DNA of 64,000 nt from Neodontobutis hainanensis (Eukaryota; Chordata; Actinopteri; Gobiiformes; Odontobutidae): assembly GCA_024349245.1 (NCBI GenBank), contig JALDNG010000004.1, positions 5,822,001-5,886,000 of the forward strand, given 5' to 3'. Within the stretch, counting starts at the first letter, position 1. Every line of letters starts with the position of its first letter. Shown here one piece after another: positions 1-13,174 of the stretch. The position numbers were made by a program, and so were the translations under genes. Below the pieces are notes generated by a model. The model was not told the origin of the DNA. It ran no database searches and was given only the letters and a program-made list of their open reading frames with translations.

Positions 1-320
1 TTTTGCGCGGAGATTGATCCCTGTTGTGCGCCCCCCATGTGACTGAATGGATTCGACCTACTCAATCATGCACTTCAGCATACGCTGCAAAGAGCATGCT
101 TTCACCTTTAGGATTGTCTGCGCTTCTTGAAGTCGTCCTGGATTATTCTTTCGGACGAGGCAGGTACGCACATCACTGACTCCGTGTCGTTGAAATTCTT
201 GTACTCGGTTGGGATACACTGAACCGTCACTCGTGTTCTACAATGGGCTGTAGGTGGATAGCGATTGCCTGATGTTGATTTATAAATAGGTTACACGCAG
301 AGAGGCAGGGTTGCGGTGCT
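1..320 (+). promoter_or_regulatory. CpG-rich segment, candidate promoter-proximal or 5' UTR exon
   Basis: CpG dinucleotides are clearly denser here than in the AT-rich sequence that follows; I count roughly 17 in about 310 bases by eye. A good donor-like site, GAGGCAG followed by GTACGC, places GT at 164-165. znf516 needs at least one upstream non-coding exon because its first coding exon begins at an acceptor. This segment could be the 3' part of such an exon or the edge of a CpG island cut by the window start. The link to znf516, about 24 kb away, is inference, and the segment could belong to a neighbouring gene. Confidence 0.3.
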
Positions 321-3300
321 TGATTGGGAAAATAATCTTGGGTGACTGCTTGACAACTGACGACAACCAAAAAAAAAATATTCATGTAGGCCTACGCAAG
401 ACATTTACTCGTAACTCATAACTCTAGTTTTAAAGTTAGGTGGTAGGAAATAGATGTTACATCAGAATTGATTTGATTCATGAAGTCAGCTATTAAATTA
501 AGCTTTAAATCAATTTTAGGCTATAGGTGATTTTTGAATGGTTATCCTTAAACAGTTTTACCCAGGAAAACTTTCTACTAATGCACCATTAGCGCATCTA
601 CAAAGTCATATTTGTGACAAAGGCTTTCCATCACACACTAACATATCGTCTATTGTTAAAGCATCTCAAAGAAGAAGGAAGAACTCTGTTAAAACTATTC
701 GCACGGACAGAGACAGGCTCACTGGGTGGAGGTGGACGGGAGGGGTAGTGGTGGTGGTGGTGGGGGGGCATATCCATATTAGGAACTCGTGTCCTACATA
801 ATAGACAGGGCACAATTGCCACTGAGCAAGGCACAGGTGCCTATACACACATCCGCAAGTCCCGAGTCTTGTAAACATTTTGAGGATGTGAAACTGATGA
901 AAAGGTTTTAGAGTTTGTTGTGTCGTCGCATTTCTGTCGACCCCTGCGCCCACAGCTCATCTGCATGCGATGTATATGCTGTTTGGGGGTGCTTAAACAT
1001 GTGGCAAGGGAGGAGAAAAGGGAGGGGGTCTGTCTTTTTTCAACTTTTTTTTTTTTTTCTCTCTCATCGATGCACCTACAGGATGTGAGCCTGCTGTTAT
1101 GTTAAATGGAAACAATAAGCCCACAGTGCATGTGCGGACACTAAACTGCGGCTGTAAGGGACTCAAACCTGGTCCAGTTTAATGATGTTCTCTGCTTCCC
1201 TTTTAAGTCTCTTATCTGATAGCCTACGTGTCCCACACACGAGTGACTTTAGACCATTACGTGTGAGTTGTAACGTGTCTTTTACGCCTGAAGAAGATTG
1301 CGGGTTTATGTAGTCGTAAGATGAGTAAGTGAGTAGGCTAATTGACAATTGTTCCGTGTCGCTTCTTTCCTGGGCACTTTCGAGATACACTTGACCCTGG
1401 CAGTTGAGTTGTTGAACGGGAACCCCAAAAACACAAACAAAAACGAGAAATACTGGAGGTTGGCAATAATAACACCACGGGGAAAACTTTTCTGCTTGTC
1501 TTTTTTTTTTTGGCCTTGTCCTCAGTGTTTCGCACAGGGCTTCTTTCCATTCAGGCTGCCTTCACTTCCTCACAGATAATTTGAATTTCTCACCTCTGTA
1601 ATAAGCTAGCCCTCTCGCTGTTGCACTACAACGACGTATGCAGCCTACATGATTTTTTTTTCTCTTTTAAGTCGAACATAATTCTAACATCTGCTGCTCT
1701 CCAAATGGCAAGCCGCGTATTTGCAATAAGTTATTTAGCTACTGACGTTTGACACCTTGATTTGATCAAAAGTAAAATTTCCGACAGTAAGTAAAAGCAA
1801 CTCAAGAGAAACGACAGAGACAAGAGAGAAAGAGAGACAGAATAGGGAACCTGTAGGCTTGTAGGCTACATATAACACAAGGAGACAGGAATTCGTCAGA
1901 GATGATAATTATTTTACGCGATGTTTTTGCAAAGTGAAAGTGCAGGAGCTCGCTGTTGTCAGCCCTAGCGCTGGCACAGACACAGTGTCCGCTCTTATCT
2001 CAGTTGGATCTACTGTGCTCCCAGGCTCTTAGCTTTTTTTTTTTTTTTGAGTATTGTTTGAGCTCAGCGTCGTTTCAACTGGTAAGGAAGTGGCTGAATA
2101 TAATTGGTATTGTTTGTTATGTAGAAGGGTGTGTGCTGTAAACTGCGCTTATAATCTTTGGCATTAAACTAGTCAGTTCTTTAAGTGTGTGGGGAGAGAG
2201 GACTGGCTGCAAAGTACATGTGCTACAATGAAGATAAGGGTCATTCTGAGGAATGTCTAAGTGATAACAGAATAGGACCTTGTGAAAAGGAGACATAAAA
2301 AAATACTTCTGTACATGAAGTGGAATATGCATGAAAAGAAACCACCCTGAAGCACAATACAAGTAATAATTTACTTATATTTAGTTACAAGGCTGGACCT
2401 CTATTTTAGTGCATTTCTCTGTGGCATGTTGTGCTATGTAGGCTATAGGTAGGCTACAGGTTTTTTATAATATGCATCAACAAGGGAGTCTTAGATTATA
2501 TGACAATGCCTATTAAACAGGTTGTCCACCTCTGGTGTTAGCAGGTGTAAAATGCAAAGTTGGGCAATTAAAATGTGTTTTAAGGCGATATTAGCATGTA
2601 TATGAGACATTCATAATGAGTGTCCCTTGGGAGCACAGGAGCTTATCAAAAGACAGTTATGTAAAAACACAGTTTACAGCAGAGAGTATGAAAGATTAAA
2701 AGAGCAGAGTCACATTCATGTTGTGTGTAGTTAACTTAACATGGTGCAGGTGCATGTTTAGATTTTGTTTGTTTGATTACGTATCTTTATATATTTCCAT
2801 AAAGGCAACTTGGCATCATTAGGAAATAGGGTTTTAAAACTTTGACAACTGCTAAAGTGCACAGTAATTATTTGAGTAAACTTATTTTAAAATCAGTGTG
2901 TATGGGAGTCTTAAGTGCTATAGTCTTGTACTTGATTTTTTTCTCACTATTTCCTTTAATATTGACTTTGTGCTCTGCAGTTTTTTCCTTGTAGTTGTTG
3001 AAAAGCACACTATCCTCTCTTGGTCTAAGGTCACACACGGAGGTAGGAGTAGACATATACAGAAAGAAGTGGAGAGACAGAGAGAGTGAGAGTGACCATT
3101 GTTTTGCAGACAGAATTACATTGTCATACCATTTCAAATTTCAGAGGTTATGTTTAACATTATTTCACCCTGTGGTTAAACAAAGGGTTGAAACATCACA
3201 CATCAGCAATACATGACTTCAGTTAGATATAAAGTAGCCCTGACATGCAACACCTGTTATCCACTAACAAATAAATATTGTTTAAAACTTCTGTATTATG

Positions 3301-6300
3301 GCTGTAGTGGCAGAGCTGAGATCATACATGTTTTCAGGTTTAAGGAGAAACCACAGACGGTCTTAAATATACATGACATACGCACGGGTGTTTTTTTTGT
3401 GGAGCGTTATGTCATCTAAGTATCTCAGCACCGTCATGTCTGAGGTTACATGTTGAGCACAGACGCCCAGGAGTTGAGCTTATGTATATAAAAAAAAATA
3501 GTGGTTATCAGTGACTCATTTTAAACTTTTTAAAGCTGCAAATTGTGTGTGTGTAGTGTTTATCTCCACAGAGAGAGAAATCATTCCCTTTATTCTTATT
3601 TTTTTGGGATTGCCATTCAGCACACTGTATAACTGCTGCATACATTCTGTCAATAGAACTGTTTGTCTTTTGTGAGCTGCCTGTGTGCTTACTTTTCCTG
3701 TCGCCATGCTTATCATGATCAAACCTTCAGCTCTTTATCTCCGCTTTCATGCAAAGTCCTGCCTCCTTCTCCATTTTCCTGCATTCATAAGGGTAAAATT
3801 AGCTATTTTTTTTTTTTTTGTGTCCTTTTAGAACATGGAAGTGTTTTATTGGTGTGGTAAGAAACAATGAGGACAAGGCAGGGCTTTGTGGTGGCAGAAA
3901 TGCATTTTTTAACCCATGCGAATGAATGGTGCCTCACATTCCACAGCAGCAGGCCCTTTACTGAATGGCAGCACTAACGCGGCTGTTTTCATTACTCATT
4001 ACTGCCTTGTGCCTTTTCACCATGGTCATACTCATCTACCTTCACCAGCTCAAGGGGGTCCTCTATAAAGATGTGATTACAGGCCATTTAGTGTCAACGT
4101 TTTATTGGAAATTAATTACTTTGATATTTCTGTCACATGAACAAACAGATTATTTTGATACTAGAAATTCCATGTCTTACAGGGAGATCTTATATCTGTG
4201 AAGTCTCCCTTAATAATTTAGTGACACAGACCATGTTTGCTGTTTAGTTTGTGGCATGTTTGATGACGGTGATGAAAGGTGATGAAAGTCAGAGAGGGTA
4301 TTACTGTGGTGGCTTTCAGAGTAAAACATTTAAACTGACAACCAGCAAAAGTGAAAACCCAGTTCAAGGGGGATCAAAAATAGTTTGTCACTCTCCATTT
4401 GCCATCATTTATGTTTTTTTTTTTTTTTTTTATCAGAAGTCACATTGCCCAGAGGGGTTGGCATGGTGTTGAATTCAGATATGCAGTGTTTCATTGTCTT
4501 TTAAGTAGGTATTAAAAGTGAAAAGTCAAAGGCAGTCTTAGCTAACTGTTGCCCTCCGACTCCGTCTTTTTCCAAACTAGACAGCTGACAGTGTGTTGTT
4601 GTTTCTGCATTCTTCTTGTGTCTATTGTATCCGTTTATCCATTGCTTAATTTTAAGTGGTTTATTGGTTGTAAAAGTGTATAACCCATTTTAAAACACCT
4701 ATCATTATAAAATCTTCTTTTCGGCTGGTGGTCTAGATAGTGCTGTTATTTCAATGTGAGGGTTTGTCTGTAGTGACTACATTGATTCTCTGCTGCATGG
4801 TGGGGTTTCCTTTCTGAAAGGGCAATCTCTCAGTGTTAGCCCAGAAACACCAAGCTCCTGATTAAATAATAAATGAGACCTCCATAGGAAATGTATTGCT
4901 CACTGTCTTGAATAATGAATTTAAATATAACTACTATCTTATGTATACACTTTGGTTACATTTATATTATCAAACTTCAGTAAAAGGTGGGCAGATAATC
5001 CCTTTATGTGGGTCACACCTATACCTCCCCACTTATCTTATTTTATGGGGATCAATAAAGACTACATCAAGCCAAGCTGTACAGGTAGAGACATTAAAGA
5101 AAACACCTGATAACTGTTCACTTTTAACAAATAAAACAATGTAAAGGAATGAGAGGATTAAGATGGGAGGAGAGCTAGAGTTGGTGGGGGGCAGGGGAGT
5201 GGCGGAGGATTTATGTACATTTCTGTAATGTTTGGAAAGGGAGGAGAAAATGTGTAGCATGTTTTTTAAAAAAGCTATCTTGAATTCCTCAGTAACATAC
5301 TTCCATACAACATTTAGGCTATTTTGGTGACATGCATGTTTAGTGAGAATCAATATTTGTGTGATTGGAGATTGCTTAAAAGCCCATCTTGAAATCCCAA
5401 ATATTTTAGTGTAAATTGAATGATGACGCAAACAGCTGAGCAATTATTTAAAAATGTGCTCACACTGAGTCAGCTTCAATACAAAAGGGGGAGTGTTGCT
5501 CCATCATCCAGCTCCTGTGATTACTCAAAGTAACCTCAGCTGAATGTGGTGTAAACAACAACCTTCACTTATTAACTTTTTCCTTTTTTTAATTAATGCC
5601 CCCTTATTCGTTTTATTAATGTCCTATTGTATTATCACACACTGTGATAAATCACCCAAAATTGAAAAGAAGAAAAGGAGCTCAGCTGACAATAATGAAG
5701 TATATGGCAAACGTTTCAATTAATTCAACTCCCACATGATGGTCTTATTCAGACATTGTAATGGGCACCGTATTTGAATTAGCTGCTACTAAAAGCTTCA
5801 TCACATTGTGACAACTTAATGTGCTTTGATCTTAAAGTATTGCCAGTCATGCCACCCAAAGCTATTCTTCTGAGAATATTTGTTTTTTGGAATAAAAGTT
5901 ATAAATGTTGGAATGTAAATGCCAAATATTAAGCTAATGTAAGTTTTGCACATGAACTTTTACAGCTCATTTCTTACTGTGGGTGTGTTTTTTTAGCATT
6001 TGTTTTTAAACTAGTTTGCATACATCCAAATAAATCTTAGTGCTGCATTTGGTTGCTTGTCTACATAGTACTAACAAACACATTTTACTAAAGTCTAAAT
6101 CAAGTGTTAGATGAGCCAGTTGGCCCTATTTATTAGGGCTTTATATGTCCCTTGCAGATATCATCAGCTCCATAGGATAAGAGTGCTGGGAATCTCACTC
6201 GAGTTTCAAATGGAAAGCTTTTTACTACATTACACGCCGCCTTATCTATCACTGTCAGTCATGTTGATTTTCCATCTTACACCTTATTGATGATCCAATG

Positions 6301-9300
6301 AAATAACAATCGCAGAGCTGCAGCTGAGTGCGGCGGATTCATTAGGAGCTTATCAGGTTTAGCTGACATAGTGATCATAGTTAATAAATTTCTGCCTGTG
6401 TCTATGAAATGGGTGCTTTGGCATTGTTGCTGTGATTGCTGCGGGATTAAAGAAGAGAAATAAGCTTAGCTGGGAGAAATAGCCCAGTGGACCACGTGGC
6501 TGTGATCAAGGATTGAGAGCCAGAGAAGGGGAGAGCTGCCGGGGGAAGGAACAGCACTCTTTGTCCTGCCCAGATGTCACTGTAGTAGACTACCATTATT
6601 GATTCGCACCGCACACAAAAGCACCCTAATTAAATATTTGTTTGCAAAAAACTTCTGTTTATGCTTTCTACCTAATTTGTAAACCTATTTTTTCTTGCCC
6701 TTGCCCTATCACCTTGTTAAATATAAAGATTACAGACAACATGACTTACTGCATCAAAGTGCTATGTGTGTCCTTGTCCATGTATCTTTCGTAGGGTGAT
6801 GGCAGGGCTGGGTTTAGGGAGGGGACATGGCACCCAAACTTAATCCAAACTCACAGCAGCCCAGAGGGCATTAAGGATGGGTGGGGGTTGGGTGAACTCT
6901 AAGCAGAGAGACTCCTTTTTTTTTTTTTTTTTTTAAATCACCATACTGTTGCAGTTTGTAAAGTGGCTTCAAGTAGTATAATGTGCAAGAAATTTAAATC
7001 AGGGTGTAACATTGGTGTTTTTATTAGTTGTTGGGTGCCATTGTGTCCTAAAATAGAAAATCAGTTATAACATGGTGTTATAAAGCAGTTTTTAACCTTT
7101 TCTTGTAGGTTTACCTTTATTGTCAATATGTTACTGTTCATACTCCTTCTGATGACACTAAATCCTCAGTTCAAGTATGAAAATAACTCATTTTACTTTT
7201 TCTTGAGCTCAAGTAAACTGGCCTTCTTTTACATCAAGCCTGACAGAGAGTGGATGTAGTTAGTGCAGATTGAATGCCAGTGATGTTGCATGTCTGACTA
7301 ACTTAGGGAAACAAGCTGGAAATGTCCCCAGGCTACTGCAGCTAATCATTCAGCCAACAGAGGAACTGATCGTTAGCCGCTGATGTCAGTCCAACCTTGC
7401 CGCGTTTCCTTTTAGTGAATGTCTGTGTGTATGGAAGAGTGCAGTGAAGAGGTTTTTGTTGAAAAAAAAAAGCATTTGGCAATTGTACAAGCTTATTTGT
7501 GTTGTAAATGCTTATATTGGTCTTGTTATGTCTCTGGAGTAAAGAAAGTAAAGTTTTCTTAAGCAAATGCAGTTGGGTAAAAGGAAATCAACACAATCAT
7601 TTGACTTCCTCTTTCTGTCAGATACTGTCTGTCTAAAATGAGTCAATTGTATAAATAGGCACTAATAAGTAGGCATTGGTAACTAGAAAGTCCAAATTTT
7701 AACAAAGATTAAAATCTTAAAAAATAGGTCAGGGTTGTTTTTTTAATGGGCCAGATGTGATAAGATGTTTAAATACAAAGTTCACTTTTCTATAACTATA
7801 AAAATAATAAATATATGTTATGTATATGTTGAATAAATATGTAAACGTGTGTCCTGTGAGTTCAATCAGGTGTAGTTTTAGGAAGTGCAGGGGATTGCAA
7901 GAGGCTGCTTCTAGGGTCAGTGAGGACAAAAGGTAAAGAGGAGAGGTGTCGCTCCGGGGGTTAATGGGCTCCCCCCAAAATCCACATGTGGTTAAGACAT
8001 ATACACTCAACACCAGTGTGAAAATACCTCTCACCTGCTTCTTTTGTCTACTCAGTTCAAATTTTTCAGACTGGCATCCGTCTATTTCAACCTGGAGTCA
8101 AGTACTTCATTCTGTTGTTTGGATTATTGCCTCACTTAGTGTTTCCCGGGCTGCGGTTTGCTGCTTAGCTCAGTTCCCCGCTGCCTCCCCTTTCTGTCTG
8201 TCTGTTGCTCAGGGCTCTAGCAGTCAACAGCAGAGGGAAGGGGAGACCAAAGACTGTTCCCCCCACCCCTTTTACCGCACACTACCCCAGCCCACATCCA
8301 GCAGTAGCAGCAGCAGCTCTACTACCACCTTGGCTCTTGATGTTTGCTGAAGAATCCCCCAGCATATATTCACTATTCCACCCTTCAGCCATCCCCTCGG
8401 CCTCTGTGCTCTGTTCTCACATTGTATCCAGATGTGAGGAGGATAGTTGAGAGGAAGAGGAAGGTAGGGCCCCTTGGTAGTGCTCCCCTCACCCTTTTTG
8501 TCTTGTGTACCCTCCACGGGCAGCCCCAAACACACCATTTAAGTAAACAGATGAAGGAAAGGTGCCTATCCTATGTGTTTAAGTCCTGTTAACATGACAT
8601 ACAAAAGATCATATACTATATCATTTACTTCCAATTCAATTGCACACAAACACTGGGCATTTTATTTCATTTTACAAAGTAAATCTGTTCCTCTCGACAT
8701 GCGGCTGTGGCATCTAATCCCTGGTGGCAGAACTCTATTTAAAAGAGCAAGGCCGCTAATCCCATCAGATTATACCTGACCAACTCTACAAAACCACCCA
8801 ATTAATAGTATTAGGAACACCCTGACCCATTTATTGATTCTTAATCTTGTGCTTAGAACACAAAATAGGCAAGCAAAGAAATTTTAGTAATAGACTGCTT
8901 CTCAGCTAAAACATTATTCAACAGATGTAATGAAAATTTAGATTTATTGTTTGTATACAAATATTAAACAAAAATAATTAAGCTGGGAGTCGCATAAGCA
9001 TTTGGTAAGCTTAGGTTTAAAAACCTGTGCACCAGGCTCCACAGGCATCTTTGCCCCAGATAGAGCTGACAGCTCTACCTCTAAAAATTTGAATGGCTGG
9101 AAATGCCCAGTAGTCTTTTTTAGCCAATGTCATTGTTTCTTAATAGGTTTGTGTTCATTTCAATAATGATCACTAAAAAGGCATTATATTTAGTTTTTCT
9201 TTTATCTGCACTGACGTCTTGTCTTATGTGTCCTGTGAAGAATCATCTCCATTTTTAGTAAGGCACTACAGTGTGCCATCCACTGGTGCGATGTGCAGAG

Positions 9301-12300
9301 CATGACAGAGTGAGTAATCCTCTGTTGCTTATTTCTTGTGTAACAGGCTGGTCAGTTTGTAGCACAGGCAGACTGGTTTGAAGGCTGGTTTAATGGCTGT
9401 TTTGCTGACGCAGGTATCTCCCGTTGGAAGTGTCTTGTCTCTTGGGGGAAAGCTGCACAAACACAGCTTGATGCAACATTTGCTTTCTCTTGTATTCACT
9501 CGAAGCTGCTCTACTCAATTAACACTTGCACAGTTGTCACAAGTATTGTGTATGGTGCAACTATTATTCAGGGGGAGATGTTAACATATACTCAGAACAT
9601 TGTTCTATCATGTAATATACAAACTGTATTCAAATCCAGTCAGCTATCTTGTGTCATGTGCCATCTTTGCTCAAGTGTTTATTGAGGTTAAGCTGTCACT
9701 CTACGTAGATGATACTTTAGATTTGAAAAAGGCTTTGTCCCATACCTGCAAATACAGCACCTTTGAAACAATATAGTATCCACGCAGACCACACCTATTC
9801 AAAGAAATAATTATAGTCATTAATGTTCTGATTTTCCAATTACCAGACATGCCTGAGTCAGCCTGACATTCCTGCCTGTGCACTGTAGGGGCTCGGTCTG
9901 GTGATTCTTGCCCTGTATAAACAGAGCAACTGGTGCAGAGCTGGTTGAGCTGGTGAGCTCATTGCAAACAGGTGGAATGAGGAATGCTACTTGTTTACTG
10001 ACAGGAGGCTGTGATCTGGATTTTAAACCCACCTGCAACAGAATGGAAACCACAGACATTGTCTTTTGTTGTCAAAAGCAGTGGATTGAGTCATATGAGA
10101 TGTTTTTTAAATAAATGAATAATCCTGAGACAAAACGCATTTACAGATTCTGGTCAGTGATGATGAATTTGTTATAAAAGGCAGAGATTGGAAGGTTTTG
10201 GGATTTCTGTGATTCTTAATAGGTTTCAACTATAACATCTGTCTAAACATAGGAAAAAACAATTTGACTCACTTTTTCTCACATCACATACATTATATAA
10301 ACACCCACTCGAAAAGACACACCTGCATACACGTATCACAGACACACCCACATGCACATTTGAACTATAAATGGCTGCTTGTTTGATCGATTGTGGTAAG
10401 GTGTGGTTCATATTCTAGATAGTTTATGTCGAGGCAATATGTTCAAATTCCTTTGAAGAATAGACAGGAGGGTAATTTTGGATAAAGTGCTTGGACTTGA
10501 AAAGACTTAAGATTTTACTGTTTTCTTTGTTTTTTACAAAAAAAAAACTATCAGAGCTGTTTAAGCAGCATTAAATCTATTAATGAATACTTCTAAACTA
10601 CTAAATAGACAATTTGTCACAGCAATAAAGTTTGAAAACTGACCATGAAAGTGTTGAAAAGTGCTTCAAATTGACACCATGAAAGGGGTATGCATTTTAA
10701 ATCCAACTTGAAAGGCCTGTGTTATCAGTCTAGGGGAGCTGATCAATAGTCCAAACTCCAAAAGCTGTTCTTAGATGGAGTTTTTGTGCAACATGATTCC
10801 TGCGTCCTGCTTTGCTGTGCCTCATCCCCTCACATCTGCCTCTCACAGTCAGCTCTTATTATCCCGATCCATCTCCTGCCATGACTTTACATCACTATTT
10901 ACCACTTATCTTGCCCGCGCTGCCCTCCCTCTAATTATTTGGTTTGCCTTTTTTACTCTGCTCGACGTGCATCTCCTCCTCCTCCTGCCTTGTTTTCCTC
11001 TACTATTAGTTTAGGGCTTTCCTCAGGGCGGGTTAACAAGCTGCTATGATTTCATCAATGTGAATCAGTCGGGTTGATAAGACATGACCCAGATGGGATC
11101 TTCAGCTCTTTTTATACAGCCATCCATCACAGCCACATAGGCACATAAGCACTCTGTCACACGGTATTACCTGTCGAGGCTGTGTCTGAAGGAAATGTGT
11201 CATATAGCTTCACTATCAAACTCTTTGTCCTGCATAAAAGACTGACAAGAATTCTCATATAGTGATTCCTGCATGTGTGGGTTAATTTTTGCCTGTGAGA
11301 TACTAAACAGATGTTTCAGTTTATAGACTTATGGATAGTCATAAACAAAGTGTATATCTCTCTGGTATCAAAATTGTCTGTAATAAATTTCTTGGGACTT
11401 CACTGGTATTTTCTCAGTTGTGGAGGTATCACTTTCATTATACTTCAGAGATATGTCAGGGACTATTTTCAGTGTGACGTAATATTAAATTACTAACATT
11501 TCTGTCACTCTAAGGATTACTCACACTAAATGCTGGTCAAGATTTTAGTACAACAATCGAGTCATGTGAAATGTTAGTCATGTGTCACACAACAGTGTTG
11601 AACCTTTACACATCCAGTGCTATTAGTGACACCTGTGGTCATGAAGGGGACTGCACCTCTGTTTTGTATAAGTTTGTTGCTGATGTAATGACAATGGGGA
11701 ATACCTTTTATGCTTTATGTGAAAAGTAATTTGGAGCATCTAAATAGAAGATACAATACATACCTTGAAAAAATCTTACTCTGTCATGTTTAATGAAATG
11801 AGACAAAGTTATATACCTGCAATTTATTCACCCACATGCACTACAGACTAAATTAGAAATCGTGTATACATTTGATATAATATTATAGGACTCTTTACAT
11901 TTATAAAAAAATATCCTTTATGTTCTGGTAATTTAGACCATTTAGAATTCTATAAAGTTGTTTCATTTTCTTTTGGATGAAAAGAAAATGTCAACTTTCC
12001 AGAAACCTATAATGTCATTTCAGGAGTTGTTTTTCTTTCTTTTTTGGCATGCAGACCTGTAGTTTAGAACAGTGTGTGAAACACCTCTGGAAAACAAATG
12101 CCTCTTTAAGCCCACACACCCGCTCTGTAGTAGAGCCATCAGGAGATTTCAGTGGAAACCCTCTCGTCCTGGCTGTGGGAGAGCAGCACAGTGTGTGAGT
12201 GAGTGAGTGAGTGTGCGGTTAAAAGCAGATCTTTTGCCCTCTTATCCTTACATCTCTGTTCTCAAAAACTCTTGCAGGATGTGTTCTTCTGTATTTGCCT

Positions 12301-13077
12301 CAAGGTAAGAGCAGGTTGAAAACACAGAGCTAGCCAAGTTCACAAATAGATGCAGCAAAAAGTTGTACAACAAAGTTTGCTTGTTCTCTTAAGTTCTTAT
12401 ATAATACTCATTCTCATACCCATACTCACTCAATCAAAGTTCTTTTGGGAGATCTCAGTTCAGCAACTCTCTACACCGTATACATCTTGTGTTAAAAGCT
12501 CACTAACTGCCAGCACCATTCTGCCACAGCGAGCAGCGAAATAAAACGGTTAGATCAGAAAGTGTGACAGTGTGAACGACTGGCCAGCTTTGAGGTCACT
12601 GGTCTAATTACACTTCGGAGAGAGTGATAAGTTCAGTCGCAGGGTTCGAACACTGCTGTAGATGGATGTGTGGCGCAAGGACGGTCGGACAGGAAGTGGA
12701 CTAGATGGAAGAGTTTCAATTTAAATCAAACAAGGGCTGCCTGTAGTCTTGTGGCTAGATTACACCAGCAAGTTTTTCTTTCCGTATTGTTTCTTCATCC
12801 TTAGACTGATGGTCAGATATGGGGAGTAGACCATTGTGAAGAAGATTGTTCTGGAGTATGCTTCAGTATAATGCTTTGTGGTGTATTTTATGTTTGTGAA
12901 ATATGAGGTGGTGTAATGATAGTTGAGTTTGCAGTGACAGTACGTGTTTGTGTGTGTGAATGTGAGAGGAATGCTGCTGTGGCAGAGGACGATAGGGAGG
13001 GAGGAGGTATAGGGCAGGAGCACCCAGGGGTTAACGAGTGGTGTGAGAAAAACAGGCTGAGTTTGGGAAGGAGGAGG

Positions 13078-13081
<4 letters not shown>
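321..13081. other. Non-coding upstream or intronic sequence, no gene recognised
   Basis: AT-rich sequence with homopolymer runs and only short open frames (136 aa or less) that lack recognisable domains, codon structure or paired splice sites. It probably lies upstream of znf516 or within its 5' UTR intron. A stretch around 6236-6500 is less repetitive and mixes GC-containing words with TAAT/ATTA-type words, as many vertebrate conserved non-coding elements do, but conservation cannot be judged from one sequence. A possible 27-nt microexon at 12278-12304, between TTGCAG and GTAAGA, is too short to support. Confidence 0.6.

Positions 13082-13172
<91 letters not shown>
13082..13172 (+). repeat. 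(TG)n microsatellite, about 45 units
   Basis: An essentially uninterrupted TG dinucleotide run of about 91 bases. It produces artificial His-Thr or Cys-Val polypeptides in several frames on both strands, which are not genes. Runs of this length are typically polymorphic in fish and can adopt Z-DNA. Confidence 0.97.

Positions 13173-13174
<2 letters not shown>

Noticed and set aside
5033..5443. 136-aa minus-strand frame
   Set aside because: AT-rich sequence with no recognisable motif or exon boundaries.
12278..12304. 27-nt candidate microexon between TTGCAG and GTAAGA
   Set aside because: Splice-like words of this quality occur often by chance, and nothing else supports transcription here.
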